Of a stretch of DNA of 64,000 bases, positions 11,301-20,086 are shown one piece after another. The DNA comes from an uncultured Clostridia bacterium. GTDB lineage: Bacteria; Bacillota; Clostridia; TANB77; CAG-508. The notes below the pieces were generated by a model, which was given only the letters and a program-made list of their open reading frames with translations, was not told the DNA's origin and ran no database searches. The stretch covers positions 38,061 to 102,060 of the forward strand of contig CANQGE010000004.1 of assembly GCA_947601495.1 (NCBI GenBank), read 5' to 3'. The position numbers and the translations under genes are program-made. Each line of letters begins with the position of its first letter. Positions within the stretch are counted from its first letter, which is position 1.

Positions 11301-14300
11301 TGCAGAAAAATGTCCAGTAGAATATATAAAGAGTTTAGTATTCAAATTTAAAATTACTATAACTAGACAAAACGGTGAAAAAACAGAAGAATTTGTTGAA
11401 CTAAGACCAGAACTTGTAGAAAACGAGTGGAGATGGGAATATGAACAAAAATACTCTTGGGCATTTAATGAAGAAGCTCCAACCTATACAATAGAAGAAA
11501 TTGAAATTCCTGAAGGAGTAGAATTTGATAAAATAGAAGACTCTAACGGAACAGTTAATGGAACATCAACAACAGGACAATTAATAGAAAATACTGTTGT
11601 TGATACAGAAATAAAATTTACAGTAGTAAATGTTGTAAATAAAGTAAATGCAAGAGAAGGTTACTTAGATGTAGAAAAAGAAATTACAGATGAAGGATTA
11701 AAAGATAAAGTTTATGAATTTAATGTAACATTAACTAGTACAGGATATGTAAAAGCTGAATATGACGGAAAGGCTTATGAAACAACAAATGGAAGCATTA
11801 CAATACCAGTTAAAGTTGAAATTACAAATGGTAAAGTTGGAAAAAGCAAACCTATAAAAGTAACTTGGTTTGGTAGTGAAGCCCCAACATATGTTGTAGA
11901 AGAAGTTGAATCTGATATAGCAGAACTTGTTTCTATGCATAATGAAACTGGAACTATTATAGAAGCAACTACAGTTACAGCAACATTCGTAAATGCTCCA
12001 AAAAAAGTTGGCGGATATTTAGAAATTGTAAAGAAAATTGAAGGAGACGATTCTAATATATCTCCAGACACAGTATTCCATGTAAAGGTAAAATTAATAT
12101 TCAATAGACCAAACAAAACAGAAGAAGAGAACACAGTAGAATTCTATGTGGATTTAAAACCAAATGAAGTATATAAATCAGATTATATAGAATGGTATGT
12201 ATGTGATGGAGCACCAAGATATGTTGTAGAAGAGGTAGAAGTACCAAAAGGATTTACTTTCAAAGACATAATAAATGGTGAAGGAAATCTTAAAGCAAAC
12301 GAAACAATTAGAATAGAAATAATAAATACAGCTGACGAAAAACAAGGAACATTCCAAATAACAAAAGAGATTGTACCAAATAAATTTATAAATGCTGCAG
12401 AAAAGCAAGTATTTAAATTTAGAGTTAGACTTTCAGGAACATTTGAAATAAATGGACAGATGCACTATGAAAGTGATGGATATTATGAATTTAAAGACCC
12501 TATTACTATAGAAATAGATGTATCAAAAGAACATAAACAAACATACACATATGATGGTGTTATTAAATGGTGGGGTGAAGATGCTCCAACAGTTACAGTA
12601 GAAGAAATTGAACTACCAACAGGATGGAAGCAAGTAGGCTCACCAAGTAATAATGGAGCACCATTATCATCAGATAGAATAATTGAAATAGTAGTTTCAA
12701 ATGAATTACCAGTATATGTAGACATAGACTTAACAATGGAACTTGCAGGTCAAGTTTGGGAAGATCTTCCAAATGGAGGAAAGAATACACCAGAATCAGT
12801 ACCTAATGGAATAATAGATGATGGAATAAGAGATAAAAACAATCAAGTAGAACCAGGTGTTAAAGGTGTAGAAGTATATGTTTATAGAACAGTTTTAGAT
12901 GAAGACGGAAAAGAAATGACCCAATATAGAACAGAAGCAAAAGGATATAGTGATAGCTTGAATGCTACATTATCTTTCCCAATAGTAACTGATCTTGACG
13001 GTGAGTGGAAAACTCCTAGACTAGAAATACTATCTATGACTCAAGAAGAGAAAGATGCTGGTGCTGCTAGAATAAGATATAATGTAGAATTCGTTTATGA
13101 TGGTCAAACTTATGAGCCAACAATATTCTTATCTAAGTTGGGCAAAAACGCAGAAGGCTTAGATGCTTATGTAGAGGGAAGTGCAGATGATTATATAAAG
13201 GCACCAAACGACGAAGCAACAGGTAAAATAGGAAGAGACGATTTTGCATCATTATCAATGGCTAAAGATGTAAATAGAGATGAAGTAAACAATAGAATTG
13301 CTAAAGTAGAGGGAAATACTTCTATAAACGGTAAAGGTGATACTTCAGGAAAAGTAAGCAGTGTAACCGGAGAAGAAAACTATGTAAATTACAAAGCAGA
13401 TACATCTAATGCTAATAGTTCAAGTAGATTAATTTCTGAACTTATAACAACAGATGAAAATGGAGTAGCATATGATTTATTTAAAGCAAAAGCTTCAACA
13501 CTAGTTGGTGGATTAAGCTATCCATTTGATGAGCATATGCATCTAGAAGATTACAGTGTTACTCTAAATGAAGAAGGATTAACACAACATTACACATATT
13601 CAGCTACATATAATTACTGTTTACACATCAACTTAGGTTTAGTAAGAAGAGACACAGCAGATGTTGAAGCAACAAAAGACTTATATTCTGCTAAAGTAAT
13701 AGTTGACGGAAAAGAAGAAGATTACAGATTTAATAAATTAGGCGACTTAGGAAGTGACATGTATGAAAGAGAATTAAGTTATGAATTAGGCTTATATAAA
13801 ACAGATTATTATTACAGAGCTGAAATGTATAAAAACAATGTTGAGGCATACAGTGCATTAAATGCATTATATAGTGGATTAGATGCAGGAAAAGGAGCAG
13901 AAGACTCTGAGTTAGACGTATACTTAACATATAAAATAGATTTATATAATACATCTAAAAATTATATAGCAAAAATAAATTCAATAAATGATTACTTTGA
14001 TAGTTCTTTTGGAGACCCAATAAGTGTAGGAACAAGAGAAGTAGTAAATGGAGCATTAAAATCCGTATCAGAAAAAACAATAGATAATGAAAATACTTAC
14101 TCATATATACAAAAACAAGAACAAACACCAGAAGGAACATATACAGATGTTGGAGCTCCAGAAGCATTGAACTGGACAGTAGATCCAAAAGACAGAAATA
14201 TTAAATCTTCTGATGGAAGAACATATAATAAGATGTCTATAGACTTAACATCACTAGATTCTACAAAATTAGTAAGTGGCGGAAGAGCAGAAATCTTTGT

Positions 14301-17139
14301 AACATTTAATTTGAGAAAAGATAATATCAATGAAGTAAGAGATGCTATAATCTTAGGAGAAAAGGCAAACATAGTAGAAATTTCATCTTATTCAACATTT
14401 TATCAAAACAAAACAGATGAAAATGGAAATCCAGTAATTGCTGGAAAAATTGACTTGGACTCAGCTCCAGACAATGTAAACATCGAAGATTACAACGAAA
14501 AAGCTTGGTATGAAGATGATACATGTATAGCTCCTGCATTAAAATTATATCTACAAACTGAAACAAGAGAAGTTAATGGTATAGCTTGGGAAGACAATAA
14601 AAAAGAAATAGTAGAAGAAGGAGAAAAACCTGAGGCAGTAGGAAATGGTCTTTTCGATGAGAATGAAAACGTAATAGGTGGATTAACAACAGAACTTGTT
14701 GAAAAAATAAGTATTAATGGAACAGATTATGACCTAGTATGGCCAACATCAGAACCTCTAAATTGCTTAGGTGGAAGAACAGTTGAATCTTTAACTGGAT
14801 TTGCAAGCACAACAGAAACTTCAATAGGTGTAATCGGAGAGATTATCAGAAAAGAAGTAAAAGTAAAGAAAGAAGACGGAACAGAAGAAATAGTATTTAA
14901 GCCAGTAACAGATAAAACAGACGAAGATAAAGCAATTATAGAAGAAATAAGTAAAGACTTTAAGGTAGTTCGAGTAAATGTTAAAGAAATAGTAGATGGA
15001 AAAGAACAAGAAGTACAAGGATATGCAAAAATTGTTAAAGAAGAAAATCCTGGTGAATATAAATTCGAAGGAGTTCCAACAGGACAATTTGTAGTAAGAT
15101 TCTTATATGGAAATGATAAAACAAAATTAGCTGATCAAACTAAAGTAATATTAGACCCAGCTACAGAAATGACAAGCAAAATTGAAGTAAAAGAAGGAGA
15201 TTTACTACAACAAATTGATGAAACTAGAGCAAGACTTCCTATGGGTCAAATATATACATCAAATTATGATGGTGATAAAGAAGGATTTACCCCAGCTGTA
15301 TATAATGGTCAAGACTTCAAATCAACAATTTATAAAGCTCCAACAACAGCAGAAGAAAACAGAAATTCAGATGCTAGAGATAGTGAGTCAAGAAGATTAG
15401 AAGTAATTGCAAACTCACAAACTATAACAAATGCAAATGGAACAATTCTAGAATCTGCAAACAGCATAGAAGAAAATCATACAGAATTATATAATCAATA
15501 TTCAATGTATGCAGATACAGACAAGTTAAACTTTGAAATAAGTGCAAATAATGAAGTAGATGCACAAGAATTAAGTAATAATAAAACAACAATATATGGT
15601 AAAAACAAAGTTGAAAATGCATTTAATGAAGTTGACTTTGGATTAATCGAAAGACCAGAAAATGCAGTAGTACTAGATAAAGAAATTCAAGAAATACTAT
15701 TAAAAACAAATGACGGAAGAGTAATATTTGACGCTATTTATGATATTGAATATCTAGAAGAAGGCGAACAACCAATTGATACAGATAATAGTATTATAAT
15801 TAAAGAATTACCAAATGGAAAACATCTATATGCTAAAGCAACATTGAATACAGAAAAATCAGTAGGAATTGACCAATTACAAGCAATAGATAAAAACGAA
15901 ACAAAACCTACAAATGCAGATTATTCTGGAACACAAAACTTTAGATTTATAAATGTAGATTCAGAAATTTTACAAGGTACAACACTATCAATAAATTACT
16001 TAATCACAGCACTAAATATAGGTGAAGAAGATTATATCGGTGGTAACTTTGTAGAAGTTTTGGATGAAGAAGTTAAGAACATTACATTAAGTGAAGATGG
16101 AACAATAACACTTAAAAAGTTTGATGAACTTGAAGATTCAGAAGAAGTATTAACAACAAAACAAAAAATTAATAAATTAGCAGAAATAGTTAAAGGCAAA
16201 GAAATACACGGTGATTATGAGCGTAAATATTTAGGAAACTTCTATGATACAGGAAATTATGAAGAAAATAATGGCGATGCTATAGTAACAACAAAAGTTC
16301 GTCAAGTAGTTGATTATGCAGATAATGATTCAATATTTACAGCAGAAAACAATGCAGAAAATGATCATGTTTGGAGAAATACAACTATAACAGAACTTGC
16401 CGGAAGTGGATTTGATAACAATAGACTATTAGACCCTAATGTAATACCTGCATTCCAAAAAGCAGATAATGATAAAGTTGAATATATAGTAAAACAAATC
16501 CAATCAGAAGACGGAAGCACAGTAACAGGAAAACTATTACAAAGAAATAACTTACTATTAAGTGTAGATGATAATGCAGTAGAAAATCCTGAAACAGGAG
16601 AAACAGTAGTATCAAATGCAGGATTTGAAAGAGAATTAGTACCTTATAGTTACTATAAATCACCAGAAACTACAGAAGTAAATTCAGAAGCTACTGAAAC
16701 TGCACAAACTGCTGAAGCTACAGAACCTACTGAAACTGCAGAAACTGCTGAAAATGTAGAAAATGCAGAAACTATAGAAGCTCCAGAATATGAATACAAA
16801 TCAAATATTACTTTAACAGTAACTAAAACAGTAGCAGCTCAAGACGATGCAGATAACTTAACATATGATAATATTACAGAAATTGTTAAATTTGAAAACT
16901 CAGCTGGTAGAAGAGATGAAGCAGCATTAGTTGGTAACGCAAACCCAGTAATTGGAGAATTCAAAACAGCAATTCAAGAAAGAGATTCAAGTGCAACAGA
17001 GTTAATCACATTTACACCACCAACTGGTAATGACGTAAAAGATACATTATTACCACAAATATTAGCAACAGTAATAGTATCATTAGTAATAATTGCAACA
17101 GGTGTAGTAGTTATCAAAAAAGGAGTCTTAGCAAAATAA
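8311..17139 (+). CDS. Giant thioester/isopeptide adhesin with TPPTG sorting signal
   Basis: ATG 8311 is preferred because GGAGGT sits at 8298-8303; an in-frame GTG at 8302 overlaps that site. About 2942 residues. A signal peptide is followed by a region with Cys120 (LLCDQRG, codon 8668) and Gln196 in AAQIAWW (codon 8896). These match the two hallmarks of Gram-positive thioester domains, the Cys motif and the [hydrophobic]QxA[hydrophobic]W motif, so a covalent host-binding tip is inferred. Eight repeats (9766-12735) form the stalk. An SdrD_B domain follows (about 12740-13130), then a ~1000-residue module shared with the gene at 1-2963, including a Thr/Glu/Ala-rich insert (16670-16795) that the paralog lacks. 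The tail is TPPTG, a membrane segment and a short basic end. Only AGA-type and other non-CGG Arg codons are used. Confidence 0.85.
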   Translation: MKKMKKSNKILITLLITLFIILNIVFSYKNFALTKIEVDPKTGDGTLTVMNENGEKLVQTIAGNADPDDAGDGVGLEYGVEAPWDVPPDDGYPIVNKGNTFAVGSKLSFTMLKSDGSLLCDQRGAPLKGDNSKDYDALKPDSGTASSYSSIPWSEDGERTTSIITGKDRRLATPEEIFILAFATPSSGGTEYTAAQIAWWNRGGSSTISNYSSAGSAFGKELAQIKDVSKTQDGNALNNTVGKTFDPYKDFNNLNAIAKEFQRYILAAAKVEKVSDLKRYPDGTVDEDGNDISGFFILDYTPEWITDTEELKNPTVKFDEATKVGDSIIVGDFAIDYVYSELFAFINNMYLETNDPEHPILELGKDKDFEIITGFPDKNAFPLPGTNFKLLIKNKYNATKITNVHVDFTYTNGRGEYSELFSKMHEAKVKFNPPPEFIPDPNDPTHKTGKYIYHWEKQIGTLPTQITSGDIDVEIRRFYTSLDRQTTRESQIEIEKIIVDENGNPIQIDGNDEFVFELEVKDAEQEGKETLVVTPNKVTTSKVYTWLAPSKKGEEEKIPTFTISEVSYPEGYKPISVTPTEGSLADGTTIKVVAQNQLAKKTGDINIIKKLVNEDGKEISTDAKFNFNVTIEGKFKYNGGEYKEQTVEVPVRDVAVNELRRNILSGMNIEWYENAPTYYVEEVELPEEYKEVSILPSSGNLLDGGTINVTVTNMLESKKGKVKIIKTLENAEGMSVEDLQKFVYEFELTVTYKDEKIVRTETIKLDKNNMEKFDNGYRWVGESDIYKWTGEAPDYTIKETNVPEGTRLNEEMSQLSGTLTGTTQTVGVVENDIVNELVFDKKGVINISKEVKDESLEDQTFSFVVTVTGTFKYGDELFVNQTIQLTNSKNNEKGYNIIPSPEEYNTTELVEINKEMGWTWSSDSNDKVFSWHDDPPRYQVQENLVGTDINHTISQSSGTLGDKLKDPNKPNEYSIDVVALNGYDKVGYIHIIKTLTDAEKCPVEYIKSLVFKFKITITRQNGEKTEEFVELRPELVENEWRWEYEQKYSWAFNEEAPTYTIEEIEIPEGVEFDKIEDSNGTVNGTSTTGQLIENTVVDTEIKFTVVNVVNKVNAREGYLDVEKEITDEGLKDKVYEFNVTLTSTGYVKAEYDGKAYETTNGSITIPVKVEITNGKVGKSKPIKVTWFGSEAPTYVVEEVESDIAELVSMHNETGTIIEATTVTATFVNAPKKVGGYLEIVKKIEGDDSNISPDTVFHVKVKLIFNRPNKTEEENTVEFYVDLKPNEVYKSDYIEWYVCDGAPRYVVEEVEVPKGFTFKDIINGEGNLKANETIRIEIINTADEKQGTFQITKEIVPNKFINAAEKQVFKFRVRLSGTFEINGQMHYESDGYYEFKDPITIEIDVSKEHKQTYTYDGVIKWWGEDAPTVTVEEIELPTGWKQVGSPSNNGAPLSSDRIIEIVVSNELPVYVDIDLTMELAGQVWEDLPNGGKNTPESVPNGIIDDGIRDKNNQVEPGVKGVEVYVYRTVLDEDGKEMTQYRTEAKGYSDSLNATLSFPIVTDLDGEWKTPRLEILSMTQEEKDAGAARIRYNVEFVYDGQTYEPTIFLSKLGKNAEGLDAYVEGSADDYIKAPNDEATGKIGRDDFASLSMAKDVNRDEVNNRIAKVEGNTSINGKGDTSGKVSSVTGEENYVNYKADTSNANSSSRLISELITTDENGVAYDLFKAKASTLVGGLSYPFDEHMHLEDYSVTLNEEGLTQHYTYSATYNYCLHINLGLVRRDTADVEATKDLYSAKVIVDGKEEDYRFNKLGDLGSDMYERELSYELGLYKTDYYYRAEMYKNNVEAYSALNALYSGLDAGKGAEDSELDVYLTYKIDLYNTSKNYIAKINSINDYFDSSFGDPISVGTREVVNGALKSVSEKTIDNENTYSYIQKQEQTPEGTYTDVGAPEALNWTVDPKDRNIKSSDGRTYNKMSIDLTSLDSTKLVSGGRAEIFVTFNLRKDNINEVRDAIILGEKANIVEISSYSTFYQNKTDENGNPVIAGKIDLDSAPDNVNIEDYNEKAWYEDDTCIAPALKLYLQTETREVNGIAWEDNKKEIVEEGEKPEAVGNGLFDENENVIGGLTTELVEKISINGTDYDLVWPTSEPLNCLGGRTVESLTGFASTTETSIGVIGEIIRKEVKVKKEDGTEEIVFKPVTDKTDEDKAIIEEISKDFKVVRVNVKEIVDGKEQEVQGYAKIVKEENPGEYKFEGVPTGQFVVRFLYGNDKTKLADQTKVILDPATEMTSKIEVKEGDLLQQIDETRARLPMGQIYTSNYDGDKEGFTPAVYNGQDFKSTIYKAPTTAEENRNSDARDSESRRLEVIANSQTITNANGTILESANSIEENHTELYNQYSMYADTDKLNFEISANNEVDAQELSNNKTTIYGKNKVENAFNEVDFGLIERPENAVVLDKEIQEILLKTNDGRVIFDAIYDIEYLEEGEQPIDTDNSIIIKELPNGKHLYAKATLNTEKSVGIDQLQAIDKNETKPTNADYSGTQNFRFINVDSEILQGTTLSINYLITALNIGEEDYIGGNFVEVLDEEVKNITLSEDGTITLKKFDELEDSEEVLTTKQKINKLAEIVKGKEIHGDYERKYLGNFYDTGNYEENNGDAIVTTKVRQVVDYADNDSIFTAENNAENDHVWRNTTITELAGSGFDNNRLLDPNVIPAFQKADNDKVEYIVKQIQSEDGSTVTGKLLQRNNLLLSVDDNAVENPETGETVVSNAGFERELVPYSYYKSPETTEVNSEATETAQTAEATEPTETAETAENVENAETIEAPEYEYKSNITLTVTKTVAAQDDADNLTYDNITEIVKFENSAGRRDEAALVGNANPVIGEFKTAIQERDSSATELITFTPPTGNDVKDTLLPQILATVIVSLVIIATGVVVIKKGVLAK
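9766..12735 (+). repeat. Eight tandem Cna_B/SpaA-like isopeptide repeats (coding)
   Basis: Units begin near 9766, 10124, 10471, 10840, 11271, 11662, 12016 and 12349 and are 110-145 residues long. Each opens with a strand carrying a Lys (IIKK, IIKT, ISKE, IIKT, VEKE, IVKK, ITKE). Each has a central W followed by a PTY.VEE-type strand with a conserved Glu, and ends with a strand carrying an Asn (AQNQL, TNMLE, VEND, LNGY, FVNAP, IINTA, VSNEL). This Lys-Glu-Asn pattern is what intramolecular isopeptide bonds need in Cna_B/SpaA domains. The bond itself is inferred. Confidence 0.8.
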
Positions 17140-17184
17140 AATCTTAAACTAGGAGATAATATCAATTAGAATAGATTAAAATAG

Positions 17185-17223
17185 AAAGAACCTTTCTTAT
17201 TAAAGTAAGAGAGGTTCTTTTTT
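17185..17223 (+). terminator. Intrinsic terminator of the adhesin operon
   Basis: A stem of about 15 bp (AAAGAACCT.. against ..AGGTTCTTT) closes a TTAAAG loop and runs into a T-tract ending at 17223. It lies about 45 bases after the adhesin stop. Confidence 0.85.
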
Positions 17224-17346
17224 GTAACTTTAAAATGACTTATATAAAAATTGAAATATAAATTAGAAGAAATACATCAAAATGAAGAATATCCAGGATG
17301 AGAAATTATCAAATGAGAAACATGTTAAAATGTTAAAACAAAAACA

Positions 17347-17375
17347 TTGAAAAAGTAAAATAATTATGATACTAT
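17347..17375 (+). promoter_or_regulatory. Promoter of the CmpB-like gene
   Basis: TTGAAA (17347-17352), a 17-base spacer and TACTAT (17370-17375), with an upstream TG at 17367 giving an extended -10. The rest of 17224-17438 shows nothing else clear. Confidence 0.6.
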
Positions 17376-17438
17376 CAAAAAAATAAAAAACTAGATTTAC
17401 CAATTGTAGTAACATTTTTTTTGAAAAGGTAAAATAAA

Positions 17439-18008
17439 ATGGCAAATATAATTAATAAAATTAAAGAATTTGAAAATAAAGAATATGAATTTTCTAAAAA
17501 AGAAAAAATAGAAATAATGTTATTTCTAATAGTGTGTAGTGGTATATTTGGTTTTATATATGAAATGCTTTTTTACAGAATAGATTTAGGCTATTTTGTG
17601 AAAAGAGGAACAACTTATGGACCATGGATACCAATATATGGCTTTGGCGGATTATTCATAATACTAGTATCATATAGATTTAGAAAAAAACCATTATTAG
17701 TATTTCTTTTAAGTGCATTAGTTTCTGGACTATTAGAATTTGGCACAGGATATGCAATATTTCATATATTAAATTTAAGGTTATGGGATTATAATACTGA
17801 AATATGGAATTGGGGTAATATAGGCGGATATATTTGCTTTAGATCAGTTATGTTTTTTGCAGTTTCTGGTTTGCTTCTAACATATGTTTTTGTGCCAATA
17901 GCAAAGCTAATTGCAAGTAAAATGAACAAAAAAGTTTTCTCTGTTATTTCTATAGTTCCAGCAATTTTATTCTTATTTGATATGATATTTAGTAATTTCA
18001 TAAAGTAA
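17439..18008 (+). CDS. CmpB-like putative ABC-transporter type IV membrane protein
   Basis: A 189-residue polytopic protein with about five hydrophobic segments. It carries the family's recognisable pieces: GFIYEMLFYR near residue 37, RGTTYGPWIPIYGFGG near 56-71, a glutamate in SGLLEFGTGY, and WDYN. These match the widespread Firmicutes family PF06541 (CmpB, called putative ABC transporter type IV), whose biochemical role is not established. It is monocistronic, between its own promoter and a terminator. The N-terminal ~25 residues are Lys/Glu-rich and probably cytoplasmic. Confidence 0.75.
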   Translation: MANIINKIKEFENKEYEFSKKEKIEIMLFLIVCSGIFGFIYEMLFYRIDLGYFVKRGTTYGPWIPIYGFGGLFIILVSYRFRKKPLLVFLLSALVSGLLEFGTGYAIFHILNLRLWDYNTEIWNWGNIGGYICFRSVMFFAVSGLLLTYVFVPIAKLIASKMNKKVFSVISIVPAILFLFDMIFSNFIK

Positions 18009-18065
18009 TGAAGAAAGTCAAAATTTTTATTGATAAAAATATCAAACATATAAAATATTTTAAAG

Positions 18066-18098
18066 CTCTAGAATGTTAAAACATTTTAGAGTTTTTTT
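18066..18098 (+). terminator. Intrinsic terminator
   Basis: CTCTAGAATGT (18066-18076) pairs with ACATTTTAGAG (18081-18091) around a TAAA loop, followed by a run of seven T. Confidence 0.85.
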
Positions 18099-18163
18099 AA
18101 AATTGTTCTATTTTTGTGAAAAAGCAAATAAAATTTATTAATGAAAACAGCTGGAGGACCATA

Positions 18164-19948
18164 ATGCAAAATAGCAATTTAAGTTTAAAAAAGAGATTAA
18201 CTTTTATTTTAGCAGTTGCTACAATAGGCTGGATTATTTTAATTATACGAACAGGAATAATTCAAATTATTGATGGCGAAAAATGGAAAACCAAATCGCA
18301 AAATCAGCAATTTGTAAGTAGAAGTATAACAGCAAATAGAGGAACAATTTTCGATAGCAGTGGAGAAATTGTTCTTGCACAAAGTAGTAGTGTTCAAACA
18401 GTTACTGTAAATCCTTTAAATATTTCAAATGAAAATAAAGAAAAAGTAGCAAAAATTTTATCAGAAATATTTGAATTAGATTATGAAAAAACTTTGAAAA
18501 AGGTTAAACAAAAAAGTTTAATAGAAACAATTGCTAGAAGAGTTGATAAAGAAAAAACGGATTCTTTAAGAATTTGGATGGACGAAAACAATATATATTC
18601 TGGAATAAATATAGATGAAGATACAAAAAGATTTTATCCATATTCAACACTTGCATCGCATGTAATTGGATTTATTGGAAGCGATAACCAAGGACTAGAT
18701 GGAATTGAAGCAAAATATAATGATGTTTTAAAAGGAAAAAATGGAAGTATAAGCAAAATGCAAGATGCTAAAGGAAATGCTATGGGAGATGAAGGAGAAG
18801 AATACAATGAATCTGTAAAAGGAAATGATTTAATATTAAGCATAGATATGAGTATTGAGTCTATTGCTGAAAAATATTTAGAAGAGGCTTGCATAGAAAA
18901 TGTTTGTACAGATGGTGGAAATGTAATAATAATGGACCCAAGAAATGGAGATATATTAGCAATGGCAACATATCCATTTTATGATTTGAATAATCCATAC
19001 ACAATTAATAATGAAGAATTAGCAAATATTTGGCCGGAGTTAGAATCATCACAAAAATCCACATATTTGCAAGGAATGTGGAGAAATAAAGCCATAGCAG
19101 ATACATATGAACCAGGTTCAACATTTAAGTTAGTAACTACATCAGCAGCTTTAGAAGAGGGCATTGCAGAAACAGATAAAAAGGGTAGTTATTGTTGCAC
19201 AGGAAGCATTGAAATTGCAGGTAGAAGAATTAAGTGTTGGAGATATTATAGACCACATGGCTCTCAGTCTTTGAGAGATGCTTTAATGAATTCTTGCAAC
19301 CCAGTTTTTATAGGACTAGGACAGAAAATAGGTGTAAGTAAATATTATGAATATTTAAATAAATTTGGATTTTTACAGAAAACAGGAATAGATTTAGTAG
19401 GAGAAGCAAATTCTATATTTTTGAAAGAAGAAAAGGTAGGACCTGTAGAACTTGCAACAATTAGTTTTGGACAGAGATTTGAAGTAACGCCAATACAAAT
19501 GATAACAATGGTTTCAACAATAGCAAACAATGGCTTATATGTTAAACCAAGAATAGTTAAAAAAATAGTAAATTCCGAAACAGGAGAAGTAGAGGAGATT
19601 AGTCCAGAATTTAAAAACCAAGTAATTTCAAAAGAAACGTCTCAAAAAGTTTTAAGTATGATGACATCTGTTGTAGCAGAAGGAACAGGGAAAAATGCAA
19701 GAGTTAAAGGATATAATATTGGTGGAAAAACAGGAACATCAGAAGATGGAGTAAACACTGGAAAATATGTAACTTCTTTTATAGGTGTTGCTCCAACAGA
19801 CAATCCACAACTTTGTATCCTTGTAACATTATATAATCCAACAGGACCATCAGGGCATCAGGGTGGAACAGTTGCAGCACCAGTTGCAGGAAAAATATTA
19901 AACGAAGTAATTAGTTATTTAGAATTAAAGCCTACTAATGAAGAATAG
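18164..19948 (+). CDS. PBP2/SpoVD-type peptidoglycan transpeptidase
   Basis: ATG 18164 has GGAGG at 18153-18157; an in-frame upstream GTG (18116) lacks a ribosome site. About 594 residues: one N-terminal membrane anchor (ILAVATIGWIILII), a PBP dimer domain (RGTIFDSSGEIVLAQ), then the transpeptidase with S319-TFK, S377-CN and K522-TGTS, the three penicillin-binding active-site motifs. It cross-links peptidoglycan outside the membrane, for septum or elongation (FtsI class). Unlike many SpoVD or FtsI proteins of Firmicutes it ends without PASTA domains. It precedes murE-mraY-ftsW-murG, as expected for a division/cell-wall cluster, but is separated from murE by a 138-base gap with its own promoter. 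Confidence 0.92.
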   Translation: MQNSNLSLKKRLTFILAVATIGWIILIIRTGIIQIIDGEKWKTKSQNQQFVSRSITANRGTIFDSSGEIVLAQSSSVQTVTVNPLNISNENKEKVAKILSEIFELDYEKTLKKVKQKSLIETIARRVDKEKTDSLRIWMDENNIYSGINIDEDTKRFYPYSTLASHVIGFIGSDNQGLDGIEAKYNDVLKGKNGSISKMQDAKGNAMGDEGEEYNESVKGNDLILSIDMSIESIAEKYLEEACIENVCTDGGNVIIMDPRNGDILAMATYPFYDLNNPYTINNEELANIWPELESSQKSTYLQGMWRNKAIADTYEPGSTFKLVTTSAALEEGIAETDKKGSYCCTGSIEIAGRRIKCWRYYRPHGSQSLRDALMNSCNPVFIGLGQKIGVSKYYEYLNKFGFLQKTGIDLVGEANSIFLKEEKVGPVELATISFGQRFEVTPIQMITMVSTIANNGLYVKPRIVKKIVNSETGEVEEISPEFKNQVISKETSQKVLSMMTSVVAEGTGKNARVKGYNIGGKTGTSEDGVNTGKYVTSFIGVAPTDNPQLCILVTLYNPTGPSGHQGGTVAAPVAGKILNEVISYLELKPTNEE

Positions 19949-19991
19949 AGTTGATTTATTTTTATGTTTTATATTATTAATACTTACAAAA

Positions 19992-20009
19992 TTGAAAATA
20001 TATTTTCAA
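19992..20009. other. Perfect 18-bp palindrome upstream of the murE promoter
   Basis: TTGAAAATA/TATTTTCAA is perfectly self-complementary and sits just upstream of the -35 of the promoter that follows. It could be an operator or a weak 3'-end hairpin for the transpeptidase gene; there is no T-tract on the + strand. Confidence 0.4.
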
Positions 20010-20016
20010 TATTTTC

Positions 20017-20045
20017 TGTACAAAAAAAGGATTTTACTATATAAT
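20017..20045 (+). promoter_or_regulatory. Candidate promoter of the murE-murG cluster
   Basis: TGTACA (20017-20022), a 17-base spacer and TATAAT (20040-20045). The -35 matches consensus at four of six positions. The start would fall near 20052, about 35 bases before the murE ATG. Confidence 0.55.
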
Positions 20046-20086
20046 ATCATAGAATAAATATCTAGATTTCGGGGGTAAAAATTCAA

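Noticed and set aside
9766..12735. Nucleotide-level tandem repeat or CRISPR-like array
   Set aside because: The periodicity is at the protein level with diverged DNA and no constant short repeats or spacers.
15215..15400. Plus-strand 61-codon frame inside the giant adhesin
   Set aside because: It overlaps the real frame, lacks a ribosome site and has shadow composition (Lys/Gln/Met-rich).
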